Source of the DNA: Sulfitobacter indolifex | GTDB lineage: Bacteria > Pseudomonadota > Alphaproteobacteria > Rhodobacterales > Rhodobacteraceae | NCBI RefSeq assembly: GCF_022788655.1 | Contig: NZ_CP084951.1 | Location: 124,001 to 188,000 of the forward strand | Direction of reading: 5' to 3' | DNA length: 64,000 nt | Part shown: piece by piece, positions 25,144 to 32,185 of the stretch | Layout of the letters: every line of letters begins with the position of its first letter | How positions within the stretch are numbered: the first letter of the stretch is position 1 | Program-made: the position numbers and the translations under genes | The notes under the pieces: model-generated | Told to the model about the DNA's origin: nothing | Seen by the model: only the letters and a program-made list of their open reading frames with translations | The model's database searches: none

Positions 25144-26544
25144 TTACTTTTGCTCTTCGGCCACAGCGGCGGCGACTGCTTCTTCAAAGATTGTCAGACC
25201 TTCGTCCACAATGGCATCCGACGCGGTCAGCGGCACCATGACGCGCACGGCATTGCCGTGCATGCCACAGCTCAAAAGCAGCAGGCCGCGCTTCAGGGCG
25301 TGGGCGATGACACGCTTGGTGAAGTCGGCGTCTGGTTTGGCGCTGTCGAAGTCGGTCACGAACTCAACGGCGACCATGGCCCCAAGACCGCGGATGTCCC
25401 AGAAACGGTAGGGCGCGGCACGTGCGCCGATTTCGGCAAAGCGGGTCTTGAGCGTTTCGCCCATGGCGGTGGAGCGGGCGAGCAGGCCTTCTTCTTCGAT
25501 CGCCTCGATTGCGGCGAGCGCTGCGGCACAGGCCACCGGGTTGCCGCCATAAGTGCCGCCCAGACCGCCGGGGATCATCGCATCCATCAGATCGGCGCGG
25601 CCAATCACGCCAGCCAAAGGATAACCGCCGGCCATGGATTTCGCCACGGTGATCAGGTCAGGCACCACGCCGGAATGCTCGATAGAGAACCACGTGCCGG
25701 TGCGGCCAAAGCCCGCCTGCACTTCGTCAGCGATCAGCAGGATGCCGTGCTGGTCACAGATCGCGCGCAGTTCTTGCATCATTTCGAACGGCACGGGGGT
25801 GTAGCCACCTTCGCCAAGCACCGGCTCGATGATGATCGCTGCAACACGCTCGGGCTGCGCATCGGTAAGGAACAAGTTCTTCAACCCAGTCAGCGCGTCC
25901 TGCACGGTGATCCCATCACGAACCGAAGGGAACGGCGCGCGGAAGACATCCGCCGGGAAGGGGCCCACGTCTTTTTTGTAGGGGGAGATTTTACCGGTCA
26001 TGCCCAGCGTCAGCAGGGTACGGCCATGGTAGCCGCCGGTGAAGGCGATGATGCCCGAACGGCCAGTCGCGGCGCGGGCAATTTTCACGGCATTTTCAAC
26101 AGCCTCAGCACCGGTGGTGACAAGCAGCGTCTTTTTCGGCGCGTCACCGGGGGCCAGTGCGTTCAGCTTCTCTGCCAGCTCAACATAGGGGCCGTAGGGC
26201 ACAACCTGAAAGCTGGTGTGGGTGTAGTTGTCTTCTTGAGCCTTGGCGGCTTCGATGACCTTTGGATGACGGTGCCCGGTGTTCAACACCCCAATGCCGC
26301 CGACGAAGTCGATGTAGCGGTTGCCTTCCACGTCCCACAGTTCGGCATTTTCGGCGTATTTCGCATAGATCGGCGCGGCAGAGGCCACCCCGCGCGGCAC
26401 GGCAGCATCGCGGCGTGCGACGAGATCAGCGTTGGTCTGACCATTTGACTGCGTGGCTGGGTTTGCTTCGACAACCTTCATTTGCGGTGCTGTCTTGGCC
26501 TTGTTGGCGGACTTCCGAGACGATTTTTTGACGGTGCTGGACAT
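25144..26544 (-). CDS. gabT: 4-aminobutyrate aminotransferase (class III PLP transaminase)
   Basis: Transfers the amino group of GABA (or related omega-amines) to 2-oxoglutarate. At 466 aa it is about 35-40 residues longer than E. coli GabT, owing to a Lys/Ser/Ala-rich N-terminal extension (residues 1-38, beginning MSSTVKKSSRKSANKAK). From residue 41 on it matches the family: RRDAAVPRGV, LWDVEGNRYIDFVGGIGVLNTGHRHPKV, TLLVTTGAEAVENAVKIARAATGR near 139-162, LLIADEVQAGFGRTG near 269 and the PLP lysine at about 302 in ITVAKSMAGGYPLAGV. It is divergent from an XRE-cupin regulator, as PuuR-type regulators often are from GABA and putrescine genes. A good -35/-10 pair is seen upstream. Confidence 0.92.
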   Translation of the reverse strand: MSSTVKKSSRKSANKAKTAPQMKVVEANPATQSNGQTNADLVARRDAAVPRGVASAAPIYAKYAENAELWDVEGNRYIDFVGGIGVLNTGHRHPKVIEAAKAQEDNYTHTSFQVVPYGPYVELAEKLNALAPGDAPKKTLLVTTGAEAVENAVKIARAATGRSGIIAFTGGYHGRTLLTLGMTGKISPYKKDVGPFPADVFRAPFPSVRDGITVQDALTGLKNLFLTDAQPERVAAIIIEPVLGEGGYTPVPFEMMQELRAICDQHGILLIADEVQAGFGRTGTWFSIEHSGVVPDLITVAKSMAGGYPLAGVIGRADLMDAMIPGGLGGTYGGNPVACAAALAAIEAIEEEGLLARSTAMGETLKTRFAEIGARAAPYRFWDIRGLGAMVAVEFVTDFDSAKPDADFTKRVIAHALKRGLLLLSCGMHGNAVRVMVPLTASDAIVDEGLTIFEEAVAAAVAEEQK

Positions 26545-26601
26545 GAGGCAGATACCTTATTGCGAAAGTAAGAAGGGCATTGAGATGGGTCGTTTAAAAA
26601 A

Positions 26602-26629
26602 TCCATATTCTGTTTAATATAATTGTCAA
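26602..26629 (-). promoter_or_regulatory. Candidate sigma-70-type promoter of gabT
   Basis: On the minus strand TTGACA (26629-26624) and TATGGA (26607-26602) are separated by 16 bases, in a very AT-rich stretch unlike the surrounding GC-rich DNA. The start of transcription would be near 26595, giving a leader of about 50 bases. The overlapping near-palindrome ATTGTCAAT (26622-26630) could be part of an operator for the divergent XRE-cupin regulator. Confidence 0.5.
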
Positions 26630-26690
26630 TCGCCATCGCAGCCTCTATCAGATAATTCCCATGACCATCAGTTGACCCATCGCCAAAGCC

Positions 26691-27278
26691 ATGCACAGCA
26701 CGATGGGGCCCATAAAGGACAAGTCATTGAACGTCGGCGATAAACTTAGAGCGATCCGGAAAAAGCATGGGTTGTCCCAGCGTGAGCTTGCCGCCAAGGC
26801 CGGGCTTACCAATGGCACGATATCGCTGATCGAGAAAAACCGCACCAGCCCCTCGGTCGCGTCGCTCAAGAGCCTGTTGGACGCGATTCCCATCAGTATG
26901 GCAGAGTTTTTCTCGATTTTAGAGGAGGACGACAGCGCCAAGGTGTTCTACCGCGCGCAAGAGTTGACTGAGATTTCGCCCAGCCATCAGGGGGGCGTTT
27001 CTTTGCGCCAGCTGGGCAATGCGGCGCAGCACGCGCTTCAGGTTCTGCATGAGACCTATGAGCCCGGCGCGGATACCGGGCCAGAGTTTCTGCATCATGA
27101 CGGTGAAGAAGCCGGGGTGGTCGTGCGGGGCAGTATCGAAGTGACAGTTGATGGCGCGATAAGTGTGCTGCAAACCGGGGATGGGTATTTATTCGACAGT
27201 CGCCTGCCGCATAGATTTCGTAATGTCGGGGACGAGCTGTGTGAGATCGTTAGCGCCTGCACCCCGCCGAGTTTTTGA
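26691..27278 (+). CDS. XRE-cupin transcriptional regulator (PuuR-like)
   Basis: Regulator of up to 195 aa. The N-terminal XRE helix-turn-helix (about residues 17-70) reads KLRAIRKKHGLSQRELAAKAGLTNGTISLIEKNRTSPSVASL in separate segments, and the C-terminal cupin (about 115-190) contains FLHHDGEEAGVVVRGSIEV and DSRLPHRFRN. This domain order is that of PuuR, the repressor of putrescine and GABA degradation. It is transcribed away from gabT, its likely target. The start is uncertain: ATG 26691, ATG 26703 and a TTG at 26727 (with AAAGGA 7 bases upstream) are all in frame, and only the last has a clear ribosome site. Confidence 0.87.
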   Translation: MHSTMGPIKDKSLNVGDKLRAIRKKHGLSQRELAAKAGLTNGTISLIEKNRTSPSVASLKSLLDAIPISMAEFFSILEEDDSAKVFYRAQELTEISPSHQGGVSLRQLGNAAQHALQVLHETYEPGADTGPEFLHHDGEEAGVVVRGSIEVTVDGAISVLQTGDGYLFDSRLPHRFRNVGDELCEIVSACTPPSF

Positions 27279-27297
27279 AAAAACCCACCTTACAAAG

Positions 27298-27334
27298 ATC
27301 GACCGCCCCGAGCATTCTGCTCAGGGCGGTCGAT
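27298..27334. terminator. Long hairpin between convergent genes
   Basis: ATCGACCGCCC (27298-27308) pairs perfectly with GGGCGGTCGAT (27324-27334), and the inner GAGCA (27310-27314) pairs with TGCTC (27318-27322), leaving one C-A mismatch and a 3-base loop. It sits between the XRE regulator and the small membrane protein gene, which converge. No T-run follows directly on either strand, so it may be a bidirectional terminator of weak type or an mRNA end protector. Confidence 0.6.
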
Positions 27335-27345
27335 AGGTGTCAGTT

Positions 27346-27513
27346 TCAATAGTCTGACCGATAGTTTGACCTTTGTGCCTCCGGTACTTGGTCGTCGCGC
27401 CGGGTGCGCTCATCATCCGAGTTAAGTTCCCGCCTGCCCGTGGTAAGGGCAAGTATGATGACCGCGGCTAAGGTCAGGATGGTCAGACCGCCGAGAAATA
27501 GCTCCGTGGTCAT
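27346..27513 (-). CDS. Small single-pass membrane protein, stress-promoter linked
   Basis: A 55-aa protein with one N-terminal membrane helix (about residues 4-25, LFLGGLTILTLAAVIILAL) and a charged, Arg/Asp/Glu-rich tail (GRRELNSDDERTRRDDQ). I take the ATG at 27513 because AAGGGA lies 8 bases upstream; the GTG at 27534 would put the coding start within the likely transcription start region. A GGAAC-17-GTT element just upstream fits an EcfG-type promoter. I recognise no family. It lies 139 bases beyond the stress-sensor kinase gene, on the same strand. Position and promoter suggest a role in the general stress response (inference). Confidence 0.6.
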   Translation of the reverse strand: MTTELFLGGLTILTLAAVIILALTTGRRELNSDDERTRRDDQVPEAQRSNYRSDY

Positions 27514-27550
27514 CTCCGTATTCCCTTTTCGCACTGCGTTTCAGTTGCTC

Positions 27551-27575
27551 AACCGCGCGCAGCGCAAAGGGTTCC
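27551..27575 (-). promoter_or_regulatory. EcfG-type promoter of the small membrane protein gene
   Basis: On the minus strand GGAAC (27575-27571) is followed after 17 bases by GTT (27553-27551). The EcfG consensus in alphaproteobacteria is GGAAC, 16-17 bases, CGTT; here the base before GTT is G. The predicted start of transcription lies about 30 bases before the ATG. Confidence 0.5.
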
Positions 27576-27652
27576 GACTAATTTTCGCGCATGACGAGTC
27601 TGTGGCCTGCTTGCCACGATTCCGGCAAGATTCCGCACAGCCCTTCAAGGGA

Positions 27653-29377
27653 TCAGTAGTCGTAGACCATCTTGCTGTCTGTCGGGACCGGGAAATTTAC
27701 GCGAATTTGGTAAACACCGTCCGTGGTTTCAACTTCAACCTGTCCATTAAGTTGCCGGGTGAAGGCAAGGATCAGCCGCGATCCCAGCCCCGTGCCTGAT
27801 TTAACTTCTTCAGGGTTGCCGATCGTGTTGCGCACCTCAAGCATCGCTTGTTCCGGCCCGGTATGGATGAGTTTAAGCGAAATGAAGCCTTTGCCGTGTT
27901 CAACTGTGGAGACGTATTTAAGCGCATTGGTAAGTGCTTCGGAAACCAGAAGCGTCAAAGGGGCGGCATCGTCGGCGTCAATCTCAATGGTCTCAAAAGA
28001 CTGATCAACCTTTACACCAGAGCCGGAGGCGAGCCCCACGGAAAGCAATTGCGCCACGATTTCGCGCAGCAATTCGCTCGCGTTAACCCGCACCAGATCA
28101 TCGTTTTGATAAAGGTTCTTGTGGACAGTGGCGAGGCTGAGGATCCGGTCTTGCAGGCGGCGCAGGACAAACCGTGCGTCTTCGCTTTTGGCCTGACGGA
28201 TCTGCATGTTCATGATCGATGAGATAAGCTGCAGGTTGTTTTTGACGCGGTGATGAACCTCTTTTAGCAGGATGTTCTTCTGCCGAAGGCTGTCTTCCAA
28301 CGTCGCCTCATCCCGCAGAATCGATTCCGCCATACCGACAAAGGCTGACTCCATTTCAACCAGTTCGGTAGGCACCGAAGGACCAAGCGTTCCGCGGGGC
28401 AGGGTGCGGTTCAACGCAAATCTGCGCATCTGGCGCCCAAGTTTGCGAATATGATTAATTGCCAGTCGGTTCAGCGCCCAGAATGCCACGATGAGGCTGG
28501 CCAGCCACATGACGATAGGCAAAAGTGCACTTAGCCGCGTTGAAACTCCGGTATCGAGAAACGGTGTGTCGATAGGCCAAACGCTTAACGCGAAGACCGT
28601 ATCAGGCACGATCGGAACAATCGCATAGGCGCGCTCTTCGTCATTGAGATTGTGCGACAGGAAGACATTCGGTTCCTTGGTGGTCAACAAAGAGAGGGCA
28701 ACATCGCTGGGATATTCATTTTTCGCCACCTCTAGCCCGTTTTCCGTGGTGAGGATGTGACCCATTTTATTGATCGTCATCATCGCAACACTGCTGTGTT
28801 TGCCTTTGGGTTCGCGGATTGCGTTAATGGCGTCTTCTGGAATGCTCAGCGCCATAAAGCCAATCAACTCGCGTTTTTCATAGACCGGCGCATTGATGAG
28901 CGTGACCACCTGATTGCTGACCGACCCCTGCAGCACCGGCATGGCGCGACGGACTGGCGCCTTTAGCAGCGATTGAAAGTTTTTGTCTTCGGAAAAATCA
29001 TGGTCCTGCCCTGTGGAAGAGCAGGTCATACGCCCATCAAGCCCGATGAAACCGACGAGCGAATAGATGTCAGAGGCCTGTTTGTATTCTTTAAGGAACG
29101 CCGTGCACTCTTGGGGATCATCGCGGCGAAGGCGAACGATAGAGGTCAATGCCTCTGCAGCACCAAAGGCTTCTTGGATCACCCGACGTTCGGCGGCAGA
29201 GGCTTGTTCAGTCACGGCGATCAACGACAATTCCGCGCTCTGACGGCTTTGATCCGCAATCTGCCGCGTCTGCACAACCGCAATTAACCCAATGGGCAAA
29301 AGCGCGAGTGACAGAAACAGCAGAATACGGATCGTCAGCCCACGCATCAGATCACCGCTGAAGAAGCCAGAAGTCAT
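27653..29377 (-). CDS. Membrane sensor histidine kinase, HisKA_2 type (PhyK-like)
   Basis: Kinase of 574 aa predicted to phosphorylate PhyR and thus switch on the general stress response. It has a membrane helix at 15-35, a periplasmic sensing region of about 245 residues (36-280, with a Cache-like look: GFIGLDGRMTCSS, VVTLINAPVYEKRELIGFMALSI), a second helix at 282-305, and a linker. The HisKA_2 phospho-acceptor segment LLKEVHHRVKNNLQLISS (about 371-388) and an ATPase domain with SEALTNALKY and SGTGLGSRLI follow. The HRxKN form is the subtype used by PhyR kinases. It begins two bases after the ecfG stop, so it is in the nepR-ecfG operon. The signal sensed is unknown. Confidence 0.88.
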   Translation of the reverse strand: MTSGFFSGDLMRGLTIRILLFLSLALLPIGLIAVVQTRQIADQSRQSAELSLIAVTEQASAAERRVIQEAFGAAEALTSIVRLRRDDPQECTAFLKEYKQASDIYSLVGFIGLDGRMTCSSTGQDHDFSEDKNFQSLLKAPVRRAMPVLQGSVSNQVVTLINAPVYEKRELIGFMALSIPEDAINAIREPKGKHSSVAMMTINKMGHILTTENGLEVAKNEYPSDVALSLLTTKEPNVFLSHNLNDEERAYAIVPIVPDTVFALSVWPIDTPFLDTGVSTRLSALLPIVMWLASLIVAFWALNRLAINHIRKLGRQMRRFALNRTLPRGTLGPSVPTELVEMESAFVGMAESILRDEATLEDSLRQKNILLKEVHHRVKNNLQLISSIMNMQIRQAKSEDARFVLRRLQDRILSLATVHKNLYQNDDLVRVNASELLREIVAQLLSVGLASGSGVKVDQSFETIEIDADDAAPLTLLVSEALTNALKYVSTVEHGKGFISLKLIHTGPEQAMLEVRNTIGNPEEVKSGTGLGSRLILAFTRQLNGQVEVETTDGVYQIRVNFPVPTDSKMVYDY

Positions 29378-29379
29378 AT

Positions 29380-29937
29380 TTAGAAGGAAGAAACTTTAGA
29401 GGAAGATAGAACGGACATGGTCGCGTCGTCGGTCATCTCAAGAGATTCATTGTCATGATGGCCAAGCAGTTCTGCAAGGCGCGCGCGGGCCCTGTTTGTA
29501 CGACTTTTTATGGTACCAACGGCTACACCGCACATATCCGCCGCTTCCTCGTAGGAGAAGCCAGAAGCCCCCACCAGCAACAAAGCTTCGCGTTGTTCAT
29601 CTTTCAACAGGGCAAGCGCCTTACGAAAATCGGTCATCTGCATGTGGCCATCATGGGCGGGCTTTTCAGCCAAACCTTCGGTTAGCACGCCATCAACATC
29701 AGATACTTCGCGTTTGGCTTTGCGACGAGAGGAATAATAGGTGTTACGCAGGATCGTGAACAACCAAGCACGCATGTTCGTACCAACTTGGAACTTCTCA
29801 ATGTTCGTCCAGGCTTTGACCAGAGTGTCCTGAACCATGTCGTCTGCCGTGGCACCGTTGCGGGTGAGGCTGATGGCAAAAGCCCGCATGGCCGGCAGAT
29901 GCTCTACCAGCTCGTCGCGCGGATCGGGACGGGTCAT
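29380..29937 (-). CDS. ecfG: General stress ECF sigma factor EcfG
   Basis: Extracytoplasmic-function sigma factor of 185 aa that directs RNA polymerase to general stress promoters. Region 2 spans about residues 12-80 (ADDMVQDTLVKAWTNIEKF and MRAWLFTILRNTYYSSRRK) and region 4 about 108-160 (LLKDEQREALLLVGASGFSYEEAADMCGVAVGTIKSRTNRAR). A 25-residue Ser/Asp-rich tail follows region 4. The gene overlaps nepR by one base and is followed by the kinase. NepR holds it inactive until phosphorylated PhyR removes NepR. The operon has its own EcfG-type promoter, giving positive feedback. Confidence 0.95.
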   Translation of the reverse strand: MTRPDPRDELVEHLPAMRAFAISLTRNGATADDMVQDTLVKAWTNIEKFQVGTNMRAWLFTILRNTYYSSRRKAKREVSDVDGVLTEGLAEKPAHDGHMQMTDFRKALALLKDEQREALLLVGASGFSYEEAADMCGVAVGTIKSRTNRARARLAELLGHHDNESLEMTDDATMSVLSSSKVSSF

Positions 29938-30107
29938 TATGACGTTCCTTTTTCTGAATCCTGTTGCTTTAGCTTTTGCAGCAGATCCTTGAAACGGTCA
30001 GGGATGCCTTCGTCGAGCGTCTCATCGAAGACACGCTTGAGGTTGTCGTCGATAACGCGCTCGCGCTCGTCCTTGTTTCCTGAATTCACTAGCATCACCT
30101 CTGGCAT
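29937..30107 (-). CDS. nepR: Anti-sigma factor NepR
   Basis: Small anti-sigma factor of 56 aa, close to the usual length. The core RERVIDDNLKRVFDETL with EGIPDRFKDLLQKLK after it is the NepR signature of two helices that bind either EcfG or the sigma-like part of PhyR. I place the start at ATG 30107. The longer frame, beginning at 30176, would start upstream of the promoter described below, and ATG 30095 is an alternative. The stop overlaps the ecfG start by one base, so anti-sigma and sigma are made in step. It is divergent from phyR, the usual arrangement in this group of bacteria. Confidence 0.93.
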   Translation of the reverse strand: MPEVMLVNSGNKDERERVIDDNLKRVFDETLDEGIPDRFKDLLQKLKQQDSEKGTS

Positions 30108-30140
30108 CGTCGTCTCATTTGAATAATTATGTACGCATAC

Positions 30141-30175
30141 TGGAACCAAACACAATGTCAGGGTGTTTGGTTCCA
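30141..30175. promoter_or_regulatory. Palindromic divergent EcfG promoter (nepR-ecfG-kinase / phyR)
   Basis: A perfect 13-bp inverted repeat, TGGAACCAAACAC (30141-30153) and GTGTTTGGTTCCA (30163-30175), with a 9-base centre. Each strand reads GGAAC, 17 bases, TGTT: plus GGAAC 30142-30146 and TGTT 30164-30167; minus GGAAC 30174-30170 and TGTT 30152-30149. These fit the EcfG consensus except T for C before GTT. Predicted starts lie about 27-35 bases before phyR (30202) and nepR (30107). The two promoters occupy the same DNA, so polymerase bound for one direction should exclude the other. Confidence 0.85.
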
Positions 30176-30201
30176 AGAAAAGTAAAAAAGGATTCGACTA
30201 G

Positions 30202-31011
30202 ATGAACGATGCGACACAAAAGACCAGCATCAGCGATGAACTGGGTGCCAACATCCCCTACCTTCGCCGGTTCGCGCGGGCGATGACGGGCAGCCAGACC
30301 AGTGGTGACACGTTCGCCGCGGCGGCGCTGGAAGCCATCTTGGTTGATCGCTCGGTGCTCGATGGGGTGGACACAAAGACGGGTCTTTTCAGAGTTTTGT
30401 ACGGAATTTGGGCCAGCGCAGGCGCACCCGTGGAAGAGGGCGAAAGCGGCCCTCGCGCCAAGGCGCAGCGCCACCTCTCAAGCCTGACCAACAACAGCCG
30501 TGAAGCGCTTTTGCTGCACACGATCGAGGGGTTTTCATACGGCGAGATCGCGAAAATCATCGGTGTAGATGAAGACGAAGCTGACGAGTTGATCCAGATT
30601 GCCCACCGCGAGATGGCCGACAGCACCTCGGGTTCGGTGATGATTATCGAAGACGAAGCGATCATCGCGATGGATATTGAATCAATCGTTGCAGAAATGG
30701 GCCACCGCGTCACCGGCATCGCGCGCACACGTGATGAGGCTGTGAAGCTTGGCAAGGCGGACGTACCTGACCTTATTCTTGCGGACATCCAGCTGGCCGA
30801 CAATTCATCCGGCATTGATGCGGTGAATGACCTGTTGAACGAACTTGGGATGCGCCCCGTGATCTTTATCACCGCCTTCCCCGAGCGTTTGCTGACAGGC
30901 GACAAGCCAGAGCCGGCCTTCTTGATCTCAAAGCCCTACTCGGTGGATCAGGTTGTATCGGCGGTGTCACAGGCGATGTTCTTTTCCTCCACAGAAACGC
31001 TCAACGCTTAA
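30202..31011 (+). CDS. phyR: Response regulator and anti-anti-sigma factor PhyR
   Basis: Key switch of the alphaproteobacterial general stress response, 269 aa. Residues about 12-140 form the sigma-factor-like domain (region 2-like IPYLRRFARAMTGSQTSGD; region 4-like SSLTNNSREALLLHTIEGFSYGEIAKIIGVDEDEADELI), which binds NepR when exposed. Residues about 147-265 form the receiver domain with acidic pocket IIEDEAIIAMDI, phospho-acceptor Asp in LILADIQLAD, and conserved Lys in LISKPYSV. On phosphorylation it sequesters NepR and frees EcfG. AAGGA lies 9 bases before the ATG. It is monocistronic, ended by a strong hairpin at 31026-31065. Confidence 0.96.
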   Translation: MNDATQKTSISDELGANIPYLRRFARAMTGSQTSGDTFAAAALEAILVDRSVLDGVDTKTGLFRVLYGIWASAGAPVEEGESGPRAKAQRHLSSLTNNSREALLLHTIEGFSYGEIAKIIGVDEDEADELIQIAHREMADSTSGSVMIIEDEAIIAMDIESIVAEMGHRVTGIARTRDEAVKLGKADVPDLILADIQLADNSSGIDAVNDLLNELGMRPVIFITAFPERLLTGDKPEPAFLISKPYSVDQVVSAVSQAMFFSSTETLNA

Positions 31012-31025
31012 GCTGGGTCTGAATG

Positions 31026-31065
31026 AAAGAGTTCCTTGCGCCAACATATGCGCAGGGAACTCTTT
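31026..31065 (+). terminator. Terminator hairpin after phyR
   Basis: A 16-bp stem, AAAGAGTTCCTTGCGC (31026-31041) with GCGCAGGGAACTCTTT (31050-31065), containing one G-T pair and an 8-base loop. The right arm ends in CTCTTT. It lies 15 bases after the phyR stop. Confidence 0.8.
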
Positions 31066-31116
31066 GCATTTAACGGCAGCGCTGCCTAACATCACATGAA
31101 CATTCAGGAGGCCCAC

Positions 31117-31422
31117 ATGGCCAAGACCACAACTGCTGCGGCAAAAGAGCTGACAATCGACGATCTGTCGTCGCAGATTGACCTGCTCAAAAAAGACATC
31201 GCTTCGCTGACCGAAACCTTGGGCGACTACGGCAAAGCCAAGTCGGATGAGATGCGTGACAACGCCCGCGCCGCAGCCAATGATTTTGCCGAAACGGGCC
31301 GCGCCAAGGCGATGGAAGCCCAAAAGCAGGCCGAAGAATTTTTGCAGGCTCAGCCGGGCACAGCATTGGGCATTGCGGCGGGTATTGGTTTTCTCGTCGG
31401 TATCGTGACGGCACGCCGCTAA
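31117..31422 (+). CDS. ElaB/YqjD/DUF883-type membrane-anchored protein
   Basis: Protein of 101 aa with a charged, helical, probably coiled-coil body (about residues 10-75, Lys/Glu/Asp/Ala-rich) and one C-terminal membrane helix followed by arginines (TALGIAAGIGFLVGIVTARR, 82-101). This is the layout of the ElaB/YqjD family, inner-membrane proteins that in E. coli bind ribosomes in stationary phase. The ATG at 31117 is preceded by AGGAGG 5 bases away. It is followed two bases later by a small membrane protein gene. Its place beside phyR suggests a stress or stationary-phase role, though I see no EcfG-type promoter before it. Confidence 0.75.
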   Translation: MAKTTTAAAKELTIDDLSSQIDLLKKDIASLTETLGDYGKAKSDEMRDNARAAANDFAETGRAKAMEAQKQAEEFLQAQPGTALGIAAGIGFLVGIVTARR

Positions 31423-31423
31423 G

Positions 31424-31774
31424 ATGCTTTCTTCGGTGATGCAACATCTGCGCGGGACCGTTCGCCGCGCAGCGCGTACCGCCATGCTAAGCGCGGGCGC
31501 TGCGATCTTTTTGTTGATCGGGCTTTTGTTCCTGACGCTCGCGGCATGGCTCTACCTCGTCACCGTGACCACAACCCTGACCGCCGCGCTGATCCTTGGC
31601 GCGGCCTATTTTGGCGTTGGTTTTCTGTTGCTTGCACTCGCCGGCGCAGACGGCAACGCCTCGCGTCAACCGCAGCAGCAAGAAGCGCCAGTTTCAACCG
31701 AACATGACGGGCTAAAAAATCTGGTTATGGCATTTCTTGCTGGCATAACTGCTGGTCAGAAAGCGCGGCGTTAA
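31424..31774 (+). CDS. Phage-holin-superfamily-like small membrane protein
   Basis: A 116-aa protein with two membrane helices (about residues 22-47 and 52-75) separated by a short turn, an Arg-rich N-terminus (LRGTVRRAARTA) and a soluble tail. The arrangement matches the holin-like family (Phage_holin_3_6 type) found chromosomally beside DUF883 genes; these are not phage lysis genes despite the name. It starts two bases after the previous stop. Its last 50 bases overlap, on the opposite strand, the end of the receiver-like gene, so the two coding regions converge and overlap tail to tail. Function unknown. Confidence 0.7.
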   Translation: MLSSVMQHLRGTVRRAARTAMLSAGAAIFLLIGLLFLTLAAWLYLVTVTTTLTAALILGAAYFGVGFLLLALAGADGNASRQPQQQEAPVSTEHDGLKNLVMAFLAGITAGQKARR

Positions 31775-32096
31775 CCGCACGCAGCAGCGTGTTGCTTGAA
31801 AATGGGCGCGTGATGTACCGCAGCCCCGGTTCAGGCTTCGCCAGCCGGGGCGCATCGTTCAAGATACAAATGACCGGAAACCACACCTGTAGGTTACGCA
31901 ATTCAGGTAAATACTGATGCAACTGATCTTGCCGCAACGACAGCACTGCAAGCCGCGTGTTGTTGATGTTTCCCACCAACTTGCTGAGATCGAATGCTTC
32001 CAAAATACTAATTTCCGATTGCGGAAAGGCAGCAGAAAGCGTTTCATTTATATCTGAACAGACCAACAGGTCCGGTTCGTAGATCACGATCGACAT
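31725..32096 (-). CDS. Degenerate receiver-domain protein (no phospho-acceptor Asp)
   Basis: A 123-aa single-domain protein with the alternating strand/helix pattern of a response regulator receiver: IVIYEPDLLVCSDINETL at the first strand and acidic pocket, RLAVLSLRQDQ at strand 3, VICILND at strand 4 and YITRPFSSNTLLRAV at strand 5. At strand 3 the phospho-acceptor position is Ser/Leu rather than Asp, and the conserved Lys before Pro is Arg, so phosphorylation is unlikely. The start at 32096 follows GGGGGAAAGACC. It is divergent from a Crp/Fnr-type regulator, 89 bases away, and could modulate that regulator or a kinase (inference). Confidence 0.65.
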   Translation of the reverse strand: MSIVIYEPDLLVCSDINETLSAAFPQSEISILEAFDLSKLVGNINNTRLAVLSLRQDQLHQYLPELRNLQVWFPVICILNDAPRLAKPEPGLRYITRPFSSNTLLRAVNAALSDQQLCQQEMP

Positions 32097-32185
32097 GGTC
32101 TTTCCCCCGGTGAACAAAGGCTTCGGTGTAGGGGTGGCGTTTTGAGCGCGCATTAAACTAAGACATAAGAGGGCAATTTTATCTA

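Noticed and set aside
31056..31080. GGAAC before the DUF883-type gene as an EcfG promoter
   Set aside because: The GGAAC lies in the phyR terminator stem and no GTT follows at 16-18 bases.
31424..31774. Holin-like gene as a sign of prophage
   Set aside because: No phage structural, lysis or integrase gene is near; chromosomal holin-like proteins next to DUF883 genes are common in non-phage settings.
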